The notes: a model not told the origin generated them from the letters alone. A stretch of DNA of 64,000 bases from Phycisphaerae bacterium (GCA_030432255.1 JAUIHS010000018.1:31229-95228), one strand, 5' to 3'. Counted from the first letter of the stretch, positions 46,513-55,700 are shown. A program made the numbers and translations.

Positions 46513-47625
46513 TCAAACCACCCGCACCAGCAGCAGCGACTGATCGTCTCCCTGCTTGCCGTGCGCGCCGACGACGTCGAGCAGGGTCGCCGCGACCTGC
46601 GCCAGCGGGCCATCTGCGTTGCGGGCCAGGTGGGAGCGGATGGTGTCGTGACCCAGTTGACGGCCGTTCGTGTCCATCGTCTCGTTGAGGCCGTCGGTGT
46701 ACACCGCGATCAGGTCGCCCGATGTGATGTCGATGCGCCGCGATGCGAAGGGCGTCTCCTCCATGATGCCGAGAGGGAGATGGTCGTTCCCGATGAGCGT
46801 GGCGCTGCCGCCGCGAACGTGCACCACCTCGTGATGCCCGGCGGTGACGATCTCCATCGCGGCGTCTCCATCAAATCGCATCGCGACACCTGTCGCGAAG
46901 AGACCGGAGTCCGTCAGCCGCGTGAGAATCGCATTGAGATCGCGAATGACATCCACCAGCGGCGCGCTGTCCATCTGGCGGGTGCGGATCGTCGCCTTGA
47001 TCATCGCCATCACCACGCCCGCGCGCACGCCGTGGCCGGACACGTCCGCGAGGATGACATCCGTCGCCTCGGCCGTGCGATGCAGATCGATCAGGTCGCC
47101 ACCCATCTCGCTCGACGGGCGCGATACGCCGTACACCTGCACCCGTGGCCCATCATCATCAATCTCGGGCACGAGTGAATCGTGGATCTGCCGCGCCAGC
47201 CGCATCTCGTTGCGAAGTTCAACGGTCTGGCGACCCTGGCCGGCAATGAAGACGATGAACAGGATGTAGCCGAGGACCACGGATGCGACAATCACCAGCG
47301 CATCAAGCCCCGGGGCCCGCGTTTCCATGCCGATCGCTTCCTGCACAGCGGGCATGTGGATCGCCAGCATCACGAAGGTCATGGCGACGATGCCGGCGAT
47401 GAACCAGCGCGAGATCATGAACGTTGCCGCCCAGCAGATCGCAATGCCGCCGGAAGCAGCCATCAACAGCATGATCGCCAGCGGCGAGCGCGAAGGCGAA
47501 ATGGTCGACTCGAAAAGCATCGACATCGGCGCGAAGATGAAGAAGACGCCCACGAAGAAGATCACCATCGAGCGATGCGGGATCATCCGGAAGAGCGGAT
47601 CGCGGATGCGCGACTCGCTGCTCAT
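46513..47625 (-). CDS. Membrane-bound SpoIIE/RsbU-type PP2C serine phosphatase
   Basis: 370-residue protein with four N-terminal membrane helices (residues 18-140) and a C-terminal PP2C-like SpoIIE domain (about 150-370). Metal-binding motifs include SSEMGGDLIDLH, ILADVSGHGVRAGVV and LIAVYTDGLNE. Such phosphatases act on anti-sigma-factor antagonists in partner-switching cascades. Its start overlaps the stop of the upstream glycosyltransferase gene by 4 bases (ATGA), so it is translationally coupled to the polysaccharide cluster and may regulate it. No anti-sigma antagonist lies nearby. Confidence 0.88.
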   Translation of the reverse strand: MSSESRIRDPLFRMIPHRSMVIFFVGVFFIFAPMSMLFESTISPSRSPLAIMLLMAASGGIAICWAATFMISRWFIAGIVAMTFVMLAIHMPAVQEAIGMETRAPGLDALVIVASVVLGYILFIVFIAGQGRQTVELRNEMRLARQIHDSLVPEIDDDGPRVQVYGVSRPSSEMGGDLIDLHRTAEATDVILADVSGHGVRAGVVMAMIKATIRTRQMDSAPLVDVIRDLNAILTRLTDSGLFATGVAMRFDGDAAMEIVTAGHHEVVHVRGGSATLIGNDHLPLGIMEETPFASRRIDITSGDLIAVYTDGLNETMDTNGRQLGHDTIRSHLARNADGPLAQVAATLLDVVGAHGKQGDDQSLLLVRVV

Positions 47626-48806
47626 CCATCACCTCCCTTGTGCGGAATGCCGCCGAACTCCTCGTAGACGTCGATGATCTTCGACGCGATGATCGGCCAC
47701 GTATACCGCTCGCGCACCATGCGGGCACCGTTCGCGGCACACGTCTTCGCGTGCTCCCGATCGGAGAGCATGCGTTGCAGGCCTCGGGCGACATCGGGGA
47801 TCTCGAGCGAAGTCACGATGCCTGCTGTTTCCTCATCCACCTCGGGAAAGTGACACTCCTCCGTGATGACCACCGGGGCGCCGAAGCCCAGCGCCTCTGT
47901 CACGGCGACGCTGAAGCCCTCCTGACGCGATGGCAGCACGAAGCAGTCGCACTCGCGGAACGCGGCGGCCTTGCGATCACCGTAGACCTCCCCCACTTCG
48001 AAGACGGTCTCGCTGAGTCCGGCGCGTTCGAGTCGGCGCAGGCACTCCTCCATGGAGTCATCATCGCGCCGCCCGGCGATGACGAGTCGATGCTCCGGGA
48101 ACTCACCGGCAATGCGGGCCCACGCTTCGGCGAGCAGGTCGAGTCCCTTCTTGTGATGAAGGCGGCTGAGAAAGAGAACGAATGGTCGGTCGTCGAGACC
48201 CTCCACCGATGCGCGGAAGAGCCCCGGCTGTACCGGCGCTTCGATGTCCGACAGGAAAACACCGTTGCCGATCACGGCAATCGGAACCTCCAGTTCCATC
48301 AACGCGATCCGCTGCTTCTCATGGGTGTTCAGGGCATGGATCGCGGCGGCATGACGCAGCATCGGCCCATGTATGAACCGCAATGCGAGTCGCTTCTTGA
48401 ATGACTTCTGCGCGAGCGTCCACGCATCGAGCATACCGGCCGGACGAATCAGGTACGGCGTCCCGAGTTTGCGGCAGGCACCGGCAACCGCGACCAGCGG
48501 CGGATCCCACACCCCGTGCAGGTGCACCACGTCCGGTTCGACATCATGGAACACGCTCGTGAAGCGACGCGTCGAGACGCTCCCGAGCCGACCGGCCGGT
48601 CGATCGATTCGTCGGATGTCAACGGCGTCGATCCCGGGGACACGGGCGATGAAGTCGTCGACGAGTTCGGCACGCTCGGCGTGACGCTGTCCGGCAACGA
48701 TGACGTCATGTCCGAGGGCGGCCTGCGCGGAGGCCAGCCGCTGGATGACTGACGACGGCCCGCCCTGGGCGGGGTCGATCGAGTCGATGACGTGGAGAAT
48801 CCTCAT
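47622..48806 (-). CDS. GT4-family glycosyltransferase
   Basis: 394-residue GT-B fold glycosyltransferase. The N-terminal Rossmann domain begins MRILHVIDSIDPAQGGPSSVI (acceptor side). DVVHLHGVWDPP marks the inter-domain region and FVLFLSRLHHKKGLDLL starts the donor domain. The retaining GT4 motif appears as PSRQEGFSVAVTEALGFGAPVV (E-x7-E). The sugar donor is not predictable. It overlaps both neighbours by 4 bases (phosphatase downstream, sulfotransferase upstream), so it belongs to one transcript of the surface glycan locus. Confidence 0.9.
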   Translation of the reverse strand: MRILHVIDSIDPAQGGPSSVIQRLASAQAALGHDVIVAGQRHAERAELVDDFIARVPGIDAVDIRRIDRPAGRLGSVSTRRFTSVFHDVEPDVVHLHGVWDPPLVAVAGACRKLGTPYLIRPAGMLDAWTLAQKSFKKRLALRFIHGPMLRHAAAIHALNTHEKQRIALMELEVPIAVIGNGVFLSDIEAPVQPGLFRASVEGLDDRPFVLFLSRLHHKKGLDLLAEAWARIAGEFPEHRLVIAGRRDDDSMEECLRRLERAGLSETVFEVGEVYGDRKAAAFRECDCFVLPSRQEGFSVAVTEALGFGAPVVITEECHFPEVDEETAGIVTSLEIPDVARGLQRMLSDREHAKTCAANGARMVRERYTWPIIASKIIDVYEEFGGIPHKGGDG

Positions 48807-49663
48807 TCCGGAAGATCGTAACGGCTGATCCAGTCGCGGTCAGGCTCATACCCCGCCCGCACCAGCGCTTCACCCGCAAACTGGTCGAAGACCTCGGCCG
48901 CTTCCCGGTTGAAATTGTTCAGCCAGTCACCGGCGATGCCCTTGCGGATGAAGGACTCGGCGTCCTCCTCGCCGCGCTTGCGGCCGGTCTGCTTCTCCAT
49001 GGAGCAGTGATCGATGGCGGTGTGGAGTTTGTGCTCCACGACTTCTTCCTTGACGATGTGCTCAATGGCGGTCTTGAGTGCCTCGAAGGGCTTCTCAAGG
49101 AGGTCTTCGTAGCGGATGTACGCGATGTACGCCTTCTTCTCGAAGTCGACCCACGCATTGATGTGATCGCCCCAGTGCAGGCGTGATCCGGTGGGATTCT
49201 CGAATTCGTGCCTGAGGAACTTCGCCATGTTGCCGCGGGAGTCCTCGGGATCGAAATTGTCTCCGAGGATGCGCTTGTAGTTGGCGAGCATGGTGCCGTG
49301 CTGGTAGGTGTGCTTCTGCCGGATGGAGCGCATGCGGTAGAAGTAGTAGGACGTCATGACGTCCCGCCCGTCGCGCATCAGGTAGAAGACATTGCGCAGT
49401 TTCGGGTGGTACTTCCAGTGGTTGTGAATGACGGCCCGCATGCCGACGGGAAAGACCGAGACCCCCGGCTTGCAGATGCCGAAGTAGTCGGACAGCATCT
49501 TGGCGAGCCAGGTGCCGCCGGAGCGCGGATACTCGCAGACGAAGTACTCCGGCCAGATGTGTCCGTACCGCGCTCCGATGGTGCGCGTGAGCTGATTGCT
49601 GATGCGCTCCATCGTCAGGCGAAGACGGCTGCGCGTGATTCCGGGATGTCCGTGGTGGGCCAT
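48803..49663 (-). CDS. PAPS-dependent sulfotransferase
   Basis: 286-residue cytosolic-type sulfotransferase. The 5'-phosphosulfate loop YPRSGGTWL is at residues 45-53, the 3'-phosphate motif RDGRDVMTSYY at 97-107, and the C-terminal RKGIAGDWLNNF is the R-K-G-x2-G-D-W signature. It should transfer sulfate from PAPS to a carbohydrate or small molecule; the glycan context favours carbohydrate. The start is uncertain between this ATG and one 51 bases downstream; neither has a good ribosome site. It overlaps the GT4 gene by 4 bases. Confidence 0.88.
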   Translation of the reverse strand: MAHHGHPGITRSRLRLTMERISNQLTRTIGARYGHIWPEYFVCEYPRSGGTWLAKMLSDYFGICKPGVSVFPVGMRAVIHNHWKYHPKLRNVFYLMRDGRDVMTSYYFYRMRSIRQKHTYQHGTMLANYKRILGDNFDPEDSRGNMAKFLRHEFENPTGSRLHWGDHINAWVDFEKKAYIAYIRYEDLLEKPFEALKTAIEHIVKEEVVEHKLHTAIDHCSMEKQTGRKRGEEDAESFIRKGIAGDWLNNFNREAAEVFDQFAGEALVRAGYEPDRDWISRYDLPE

Positions 49664-49679
49664 GGGAAGATTGAGTGGG

Positions 49680-49806
49680 GGAAGGGATCAGGGATCAGGA
49701 GTCAGGGATCAGGATCGGCTCGATCGCCGCAGGCGAACCACCCCGAATGCCAATGCCAAGTGCCAGGTGCCGAGTGCCAAATGCCGAATGTCGGCGAATG
49801 CCGACC
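49680..49806. repeat. Short-tandem repeat element 6
   Basis: GGGATCAGGGATCAGGAGTCAGGG-type repeats lead to a GCCGCAGGC core, then AATGCCAATGCCAAGTGCCAGGTGCCGAGTGCC-type repeats of about 7-10 bases. It has the same flank-core-flank plan as the hairpin elements but a reduced core. It lies between the sulfotransferase and ATP sulfurylase genes. Confidence 0.72.
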
Positions 49807-49810
49807 CTGA

Positions 49811-49850
49811 ACAAAGAAACCGCCGGGAAGTGTAGCGACTTCCCGGCGGT
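49811..49850 (-). terminator. Intrinsic terminator of the ATP sulfurylase gene
   Basis: On the minus strand, CCGCCGGGAAGT pairs with ACTTCCCGGCGG around a six-base loop and is followed by TTTCTTTG. It begins 33 bases after the sat stop codon. Confidence 0.9.
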
Positions 49851-49882
49851 ATGCGGTCGTTCTCAGTGGCAGGCGGCGGGCG

Positions 49883-51052
49883 TCAGTTGGCGCTCGTCGC
49901 CCACTTGATCAGGACGTCCGCGACCTCGGGGCGGCTGAACTCCGCCGGAGGACGCTCGCCCTTGCCAAGCATTTCCCGGACCTTCGTGCCCGACAGGAAG
50001 ATCTGGTCGCCTTCCAGCTTCGGGAACGTCTTGCCGGACACCATGCCCTGGGCCTTGTTGGACCACGCGGCGTGCTCGAACTTCAACGGCTCAATCGCCA
50101 GATTGGCCTTGTCGAGGTCGTTGAAGATGTTCTGAGCATCGTACGTGCCGTAGTAGTCGCCCACACCGGCGTGGTCGCGGCCGACGATGAAGTGAGTCAC
50201 ACCGTAGTTCTTGCGAATCAGGGCGTGCAGCACGGCCTCGCGGGGACCGGCGTAACGCATCGCCGCCGGCATGACCGTCAGGCAGGTGCGATCGGGAACG
50301 AAGTAGTTCTCGATGAGCACGTTGTAGCAGTCCATGCGGACCGCCGCGGGAATGTCGCCCGGCTTCGTCTCACCGACGAGCGGGTGAATCAGCAGACCGT
50401 CGCAGATCTCCTGGGCACACTTGCAGAGATACTCGTGGGCGCGATGGATCGGGTTACGGGTCTGGAAAGCGGCGACCGTGGACCAGCCGCGGGAGCTGAA
50501 GATCTCACGGGTTTCCGCGGGGGTCTTGCGATGATCGAGGAAGGCCTCGGGGCCTTCGGGATCGACACAGACGGTGACGACCTGCACGGGACCGGCGAGG
50601 CAGGTGTCGCCTTCGTCCTGGACCTGCTTGACGCCCGGGTGTGCGCTGTCTTCGGTGCGGAAGACATTGGGGATCTCAAGCTTCTTGTCGTGGGCGTACA
50701 CCTCTTCGACAGTCATGAGACCCTGGAGCACACCGTTCGGCGCGTAGAGCGCAACGCGGTCGCCAACGGCGGGAGCGTCGGCCTTGTCGACGGAGAGCAG
50801 GATCGGGATCGGCCAGATGTCGCCGGAAGCGAGCGTCATGCTCTTGCAGACAGACTCGAAGTCCGCCTTGCCCATGAAGCCGTTCAGCGGGCTGAAGGCA
50901 CCGATGCCGATCATTTCGAGGTCACAGGACTGCTTGGCGGTCAGATCGATCCGCTTGAGACCTTCGGCTTCCTTGCGGAGCTTGTCCGCTTCGGCTCCGG
51001 TGACGACACAATTCACGAGGCTGCCGCCGTGCGGCGCTATGAGGCCCGACAT
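49883..51052 (-). CDS. sat: ATP sulfurylase (sulfate adenylyltransferase)
   Basis: 389-residue single-domain ATP sulfurylase that activates sulfate to APS. Catalytic motifs QTRNPIHRAHE (197-207) and GRDHAGVGDYYG (291-302) are intact, as is FSPLNGFM near the N-terminus. Length matches homomeric bacterial Sat rather than CysD/CysN. There is no APS-kinase domain, so PAPS formation needs a CysC elsewhere. The second of two nearby ATGs was chosen because AGGAG lies 7 bases before it; the first is too close. It is flanked by sulfotransferase genes, which suggests it serves glycan sulfation. Confidence 0.96.
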   Translation of the reverse strand: MSGLIAPHGGSLVNCVVTGAEADKLRKEAEGLKRIDLTAKQSCDLEMIGIGAFSPLNGFMGKADFESVCKSMTLASGDIWPIPILLSVDKADAPAVGDRVALYAPNGVLQGLMTVEEVYAHDKKLEIPNVFRTEDSAHPGVKQVQDEGDTCLAGPVQVVTVCVDPEGPEAFLDHRKTPAETREIFSSRGWSTVAAFQTRNPIHRAHEYLCKCAQEICDGLLIHPLVGETKPGDIPAAVRMDCYNVLIENYFVPDRTCLTVMPAAMRYAGPREAVLHALIRKNYGVTHFIVGRDHAGVGDYYGTYDAQNIFNDLDKANLAIEPLKFEHAAWSNKAQGMVSGKTFPKLEGDQIFLSGTKVREMLGKGERPPAEFSRPEVADVLIKWATSAN

Positions 51053-51058
51053 GGCCAT

Positions 51059-51391
51059 TCTCCTGTTCCAAAAAACTGGTTACTCGTCAACCCCTCCACC
51101 ATCCATCGACCGGGAGACCCACCCCCTGAAGCCAGTCAGGCTCCTTTTCGGGTGCTCGCGGCGGACATTCTCAGGGGTCCCCGAATGGGGACGAACAGTG
51201 TAGCAGGTTTGGGAAGGCGCATGCGACTTCCAGGGGAGGACGCCCCCGGCGGCAGCCGTGGCCGGATTCTGCCCGGGATACCAGCGAATCCGGCCTCGCG
51301 CACCCGACCCGCTTCCCCACAATTCTCTCCCGTTTTCCAGCCCCCGCCCGTAGACTCATTCCACCGGGATCACCCCTCTGGAGGACCGAAT
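51059..51391. other. Divergent promoter region between sat and a secreted-protein gene
   Basis: 333 bases that should hold two divergent promoters. One small hairpin GTCCCC-GAAT-GGGGAC lies at 51177-51192. On the sat side, GGTTGACGAGTAACC lies close to the start codon. I recognise no known riboswitch. Confidence 0.45.
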
Positions 51392-52564
51392 ATGTTGTTC
51401 CGCTACGCATGCATCGCGTTCGTGATGCTCATGACGCTGGGCGCGCTGCCCTGCCGCGCTGAGCCCTTTGTCTACCAGGGGCGCCTCGACGCCTCCGGCC
51501 AGGCCGCTACCGGGCGCTTCGATTTCCAGTTCGAGTACTACGGCACTCCGACCGGCGGCATTGTCGCCCTGACATTCGAGGCCCTCGATGTCCAGGTCAC
51601 CGACGGACTCTTCGCGGTCGAACTGCCCGAGCCGCCCACGCTCCAGCGCCGCTGGCTCGAGATCAGTGTCCGCCCCCACGGCGCTCCCGTCGCGTACACG
51701 GCACTCACGCCCCGCTCCTTCATCGGCGCGGCACCCGTCGCGACCACCTCGCTCGATCAGCCGTGGATCTCGACTGCCTCCGGGCTGACCTACGGCGATG
51801 GCGACGAGATCGTCCTGCTCAATCGCACCAACCGCATCGGGAACGAGTTCTTCGGTGTCGGCGCGGACACCTCCGGCTTCGGCGGCATGTACATCTCGAC
51901 GACCTCCGAGGACGGCGAGCCCTTCTACGGATACTCCGCAGGAGGCGGCATCAATGCCTTCCACTACTTCGACGGTGAAACGGGTCGCATGCGCCTCACG
52001 ATCGCCGGCAGGGAAGCGGTGAACGTCGACAGTTCCGGCAACACCGTCATCCTCGGCACGATCCAGGCCGACAGCTTCGAGTTCTCCTCGCCCGAACCGG
52101 ATGTCGTCTCCGTCCCGCCGGCCGCATTCCGCCCCGCGAACCAGGTGAGCTTCGTGCCGTACGTCGCGGGCGGAACCGCAGCCTCGGCATACGTCAACCA
52201 GCCCACGAGCCTCGCCGTGCTGGTCGCCCCCGTCTCACTGCCGGACGGCGCCACGGTCACCGAACTGACCTCGACCATGACTGACCTCGACAGTGGTCGC
52301 CAACTGGTCACCCAACTGGCGCGCATCTCCCGGACCGGCGGCGGACAGAACATGGCTCTGGTCTCGACCGGCACCGCGGAAGTGGGCACATACCTCACGA
52401 AGACGGACGACAGCATCCTCGTCGGCCGCGAGGTCGTGGACAACGTGAACTACTCCTACGAGATCTGGGTGAACCCGTCATTCGGCAGCAACGGCTGGCC
52501 GGGCAACTCCAACCTCGCGGTCAACCATGTGCAGGTGACCTACACACTGGAACGTGCGCGATAG
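51392..52564 (+). CDS. Exported protein of unknown function
   Basis: 390-residue protein with signal peptide MLFRYACIAFVMLMTLGALPCRA, then FVYQGRLDASGQAATGRFDFQFEYY, a beta-rich opening frequent in planctomycete surface proteins that resemble phage tail-fibre modules. The centre is glycine-rich (YGYSAGGGINAFHYFDGETGRMRLTI), and the C-terminal half is beta-rich with a predicted adhesive character. No catalytic motif is visible. GGAGG precedes the ATG by 9 bases; the open frame extends far upstream antisense to sat, which is rejected. It is the only plus-strand gene within the polysaccharide locus. Confidence 0.8.
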   Translation: MLFRYACIAFVMLMTLGALPCRAEPFVYQGRLDASGQAATGRFDFQFEYYGTPTGGIVALTFEALDVQVTDGLFAVELPEPPTLQRRWLEISVRPHGAPVAYTALTPRSFIGAAPVATTSLDQPWISTASGLTYGDGDEIVLLNRTNRIGNEFFGVGADTSGFGGMYISTTSEDGEPFYGYSAGGGINAFHYFDGETGRMRLTIAGREAVNVDSSGNTVILGTIQADSFEFSSPEPDVVSVPPAAFRPANQVSFVPYVAGGTAASAYVNQPTSLAVLVAPVSLPDGATVTELTSTMTDLDSGRQLVTQLARISRTGGGQNMALVSTGTAEVGTYLTKTDDSILVGREVVDNVNYSYEIWVNPSFGSNGWPGNSNLAVNHVQVTYTLERAR

Positions 52565-52581
52565 GCCCCGCCAAAGGCGCT

Positions 52582-52633
52582 CATACCCGAGTGCCGAGTG
52601 CCAAGTACCGAATGCCGAGTACCGAATGCCGAC
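52582..52633. repeat. Short-tandem repeat element 7
   Basis: About five degenerate copies of an 8-10 base unit (GAGTGCC, AAGTACC, GAATGCC, GAGTACC, GAATGCC) directly after the secreted-protein gene, touching the end of the convergent sulfotransferase. It shares the unit with the element at 49680-49806. Confidence 0.72.
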
Positions 52634-52636
52634 CAC

Positions 52637-53515
52637 TCACCACTCATACCCCAGCCGCTCCAGCGTCGGCTCGAGGATCGGGCGGATGTCGTCAAGTTCC
52701 CCGGCTTCCAGTTCCTTTTTCCACTTCTCCTGGCGCGTCGGGTCGACCTTGTCCACCACGAACTTCACCACCGAGTCGTCCTCCGGCAGCTCGGCGAAGC
52801 GCATGATGTCGCGGATGCGCTCCTCGGGGTGCGCCATGAAGTCCTCGTAACGCAGGTCCATCCAGCGACCATTCAGCCTGTCACGGTTCGCATCGCGGAA
52901 ATCCAGCACCGGCTCGATCGTGTAACGCCACTGCTTGGCCAGGATCACCGGCTGTGCATCACCGTTGCGCACCCAGTCCTGCCATCCCTCCGGACACGGA
53001 CCCCAGTACGTCATCTTCTTGCCCATCAGGTGACGGCCGAGGGTCCGCGCCGCTCGCGGCACAAACGCGGGCCATTCCCAGATCGGTGTTCCCAGCAGGC
53101 GACGCACGATCCAGATCGAATCGGGCCGGCCCGTGTTGATCTCGCCCGTCGAGCGCACCACCGCGCGACCATCGCGATAGATGTGCAGGTACCGCGCATC
53201 CGGGTACACCTCTTCGATGAAGGGCAGGCGCAGACAGTTGCTCGGCGTCTTCTCCGCCAGCCGGGACCGACCCGATGACTTCAGGAACTTCGCGAATGTC
53301 TTGCGGATGTGACGCTTGATTCGCGGCGTGGCATCCTGCTGACCGAGGACATCATCCTTGTTGAAGTTATGCCCCCATGCCCAGATATGACGTGGCTCCT
53401 GCGCCAGCGCGACATCCGGGTGCAGCCCGATGACGTGCGCGAGGAAGGTCGTACCGGAGCGATGCGTACCGATCACCAGGATCGGACGTGAGACTGGATC
53501 GCCGGAGGCGCTCAT
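52637..53515 (-). CDS. Sulfotransferase-family protein
   Basis: 292-residue PAPS-dependent sulfotransferase-like protein. The 5'-phosphosulfate loop GTHRSGTTFL is at residues 16-25, AEKTPSN at 87-93 (typical of carbohydrate sulfotransferases) and RDGRAVVRS at 114-122. LRYEDFMAHPEERI is the usual C-terminal block. It differs in type from the sulfotransferase at 48803, so the two probably sulfate different positions. The start overlaps the stop of the acetyltransferase gene by 4 bases. Confidence 0.87.
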   Translation of the reverse strand: MSASGDPVSRPILVIGTHRSGTTFLAHVIGLHPDVALAQEPRHIWAWGHNFNKDDVLGQQDATPRIKRHIRKTFAKFLKSSGRSRLAEKTPSNCLRLPFIEEVYPDARYLHIYRDGRAVVRSTGEINTGRPDSIWIVRRLLGTPIWEWPAFVPRAARTLGRHLMGKKMTYWGPCPEGWQDWVRNGDAQPVILAKQWRYTIEPVLDFRDANRDRLNGRWMDLRYEDFMAHPEERIRDIMRFAELPEDDSVVKFVVDKVDPTRQEKWKKELEAGELDDIRPILEPTLERLGYEW

Positions 53516-54129
53516 GACTTGATGATCCGCTTCTTCATGGCCTTGGCGGGGTTGCCGCAGTAGACAAATCCGCCCTCAACATCCTTGTAGACACTCGAAC
53601 GCGCCCCGACGACGGCTTCCTTGCCGATGCACACACCCGGACCGATGAAGACGTCCGCCGCGAGCCAGACATCGTCTTCGAGCACGATGGGCAGCTTCAC
53701 GAGGGGCATGTCGGGGCGGGTGTGATCATGGGTACCGGCACACAGATGCGCGAACTGGCTGATGGAACAGTTGTCCCGGATGGTGATGCGCCCGAGGCAG
53801 TAGAGGATTACGCGATCGCCGACGGACGAGTTGTTGCCGATCTCCAGGTTCCACGGCTGCTCGATGGACACACTGGGACGGATGCGCACGGACTTGCCGA
53901 TCTTCGCACCGAAGAGACGCAGCAGCGTGTTGCGGAAGCCGTACCAGTCATGGAAGCTCAGGCGGAAGACCAACTGCCCGAAGTAGTTCCAGATGATGCG
54001 CTTGACCTTCTCCCAGAAGGTGTAGGGGCTGGAAGCGCGCATCTCGCGCGCGTCATCACGTGCCGTGTCGGAAGCGGCGGGTGCCTGCGCCTGGGCTTCA
54101 GCAACTGGGGCATCCTGCTCATTCATCAC
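53512..54129 (-). CDS. Hexapeptide-repeat acetyltransferase (WcaF-like)
   Basis: 205-residue left-handed beta-helix acyltransferase. After a 50-residue N-terminal tail, residues 60-200 show imperfect hexapeptide repeats with GAKIGKSVRIRPSVSIE, PWNLEIGNNSSVGDRV, AHLCAGTHDHT and GNPAKAMKKR, the WcaF/colanic-acid acetyltransferase pattern. The active-site His lies in GTHDH. It probably O-acetylates the glycan or a lipid-linked intermediate. Its start overlaps the stop of the GT2 fusion by 4 bases, and it is homologous to that protein's C-terminal domain, so it arose by duplication. Confidence 0.88.
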   Translation of the reverse strand: MMNEQDAPVAEAQAQAPAASDTARDDAREMRASSPYTFWEKVKRIIWNYFGQLVFRLSFHDWYGFRNTLLRLFGAKIGKSVRIRPSVSIEQPWNLEIGNNSSVGDRVILYCLGRITIRDNCSISQFAHLCAGTHDHTRPDMPLVKLPIVLEDDVWLAADVFIGPGVCIGKEAVVGARSSVYKDVEGGFVYCGNPAKAMKKRIIKS

Positions 54130-55700
54130 TTCAGCTCCCGCTTCTTGATGGGCTTGGCGGGATTGCCGACGTATACCATCGCAGGCTCAAGCGACCGGTA
54201 GGTGCTGGAACGCGCACCGAGAACTGACAGCTTGCCGACATGCACACCCGGTCCGACGAAGGTGTCCGCACCCACCCAGGCATCCTCACCAATGGTGATG
54301 GGCGGCCGCAGGAGCGGGAAGCGGCGGTCGGTGTAGTCATGCGTGCCGGCGCAGAGGTGCGCGTACTGACTGATGATGGTGCGGGCGCCGATGGTGATCG
54401 GACCGAGCGAATACAGGATCGCCTTGTCGCCGATGGTCGCGCCCGATGCGATCGTGATGTGCCACGGAATCTCGATGTGCACCGACGGCCGGATGCGCAC
54501 ATCCGCGCCGATCTTGGCGCCGAAGAGACGCAGCAGGGTGTTGCGGAAGCCATACCAGTTGTGGAACGAGAAACGGAACATCGGCTTGCCCGTCAGCATC
54601 CACAGTGCCCGCATGACCTTCTGCTTCAGGGTCCACGGACTGGCCTCGGGCGCCATCTGGCCGAGTTGTGCCGCGAGCAGGCTCTCGCGGATCTCGATCT
54701 GCGTCCGCTCGTTGGAAGTCGTCGAACCGATCGTCCCTTCGCTGACCGCGAGGCCGCGAGGCACCTCGGGCGTGAGCAGTTCCGCATTGCGGTGCGCCCC
54801 CATGTTCTTCAGTTCGTGCAGTTTGAGCGAGATGAAGAAGTCGTAGGTCGCGAGGAAGAGGCAGAAGCGGAAGCCCGTCACGCCGTCAAAGAGACCGAGA
54901 CGGAAGAAGTACATGTAGAGGAAGCGCCACAGCCCCGGGAGCGGGATCTTGGGCTGCACGTGGTACTTGAGCCAGCGCCGGAAGGCGATGCCGCGCTCCA
55001 GGTGCTTGGCCTGGTTGGCACGCCCCAGGGCGCGGTCGCGGATCAGTTCACGCGCCTCCAGCGTCGAATACCGGTTGTGCTTGGCGATGAAGTGCTCGAG
55101 GCCGCGCCGGTCCTCGTGCAGCATCAGGTGCTTGAGTCGGCGCGTCTCGCCATCGACCAGCATGTGCTCGTGCACATCACGATCCTCGTAGCGCGCCTTG
55201 CCCGCCTTGAAGAAACGCAGGTTGTAACTGGGGAAGAAACCGCAGTGCTTGATGGGCTTGCCCATGAAGTACGTCAGGCGGTTGATGTAGAAGCCGCCCT
55301 CGTTGACCTCGTCCACCGGCTTCGCGGCGATCGCGAGGATCTCATCCCGCAGCGCCGGCGTGATGGACTCATCGGCATCCAGAATGAAGACCCAGTCGGA
55401 TCTGATCGGCAGGTTCTGAAGCGCCCAGTTCTTCTGCTTGGCGTACCCCAGCCACGGCTGGACGACAACGCGGGCACCGAGACTCTTGGCGACTTCGCAC
55501 GTCCGGTCCGACGACTGCGAGTCAACCACGAAGACGTCGTCCGCCCAACCCACCACGCTGCGCAGCGCATGCGGCAGGTTCAACTCTTCGTTGAACGCAG
55601 GGATGACAACGGTGACGTTGGACACGCGACTGCTGCCGCCGCTGCCACCTTCGATCACCGCCTTCGCTTCATCCGCCGGAATGGTCGTCGTCTCCTGCAT
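54126..55700 (-). CDS. GT2 glycosyltransferase fused to WcaF-like acetyltransferase
   Basis: 524-residue two-domain protein. Residues 28-290 are a GT2 glycosyltransferase of the WaaE/lipopolysaccharide core type (VTVVIPAFNEELNL, DDVFVVDSQSSDRT, WLGYAKQKNWAL, DXD-like LDADES). Residues 360-524 are a beta-helix acetyltransferase (FRNTLLRLFGAKIGADVRIRPS, AHLCAGTHDYT, VGNPAKPIKKR) highly similar to the separate gene just downstream. A TM-like segment (FRFCLFLATYDFFISL) near residue 285 may anchor it. The fusion implies that sugar transfer and acetylation are sequential steps. Confidence 0.88.
   Translation of the reverse strand: MQETTTIPADEAKAVIEGGSGGSSRVSNVTVVIPAFNEELNLPHALRSVVGWADDVFVVDSQSSDRTCEVAKSLGARVVVQPWLGYAKQKNWALQNLPIRSDWVFILDADESITPALRDEILAIAAKPVDEVNEGGFYINRLTYFMGKPIKHCGFFPSYNLRFFKAGKARYEDRDVHEHMLVDGETRRLKHLMLHEDRRGLEHFIAKHNRYSTLEARELIRDRALGRANQAKHLERGIAFRRWLKYHVQPKIPLPGLWRFLYMYFFRLGLFDGVTGFRFCLFLATYDFFISLKLHELKNMGAHRNAELLTPEVPRGLAVSEGTIGSTTSNERTQIEIRESLLAAQLGQMAPEASPWTLKQKVMRALWMLTGKPMFRFSFHNWYGFRNTLLRLFGAKIGADVRIRPSVHIEIPWHITIASGATIGDKAILYSLGPITIGARTIISQYAHLCAGTHDYTDRRFPLLRPPITIGEDAWVGADTFVGPGVHVGKLSVLGARSSTYRSLEPAMVYVGNPAKPIKKRELK

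Noticed and set aside
50072..51391. 440-codon upstream extension of the secreted-protein gene
   Set aside because: It runs antisense to ATP sulfurylase. The internal ATG at 51392 has a good ribosome site and signal peptide.
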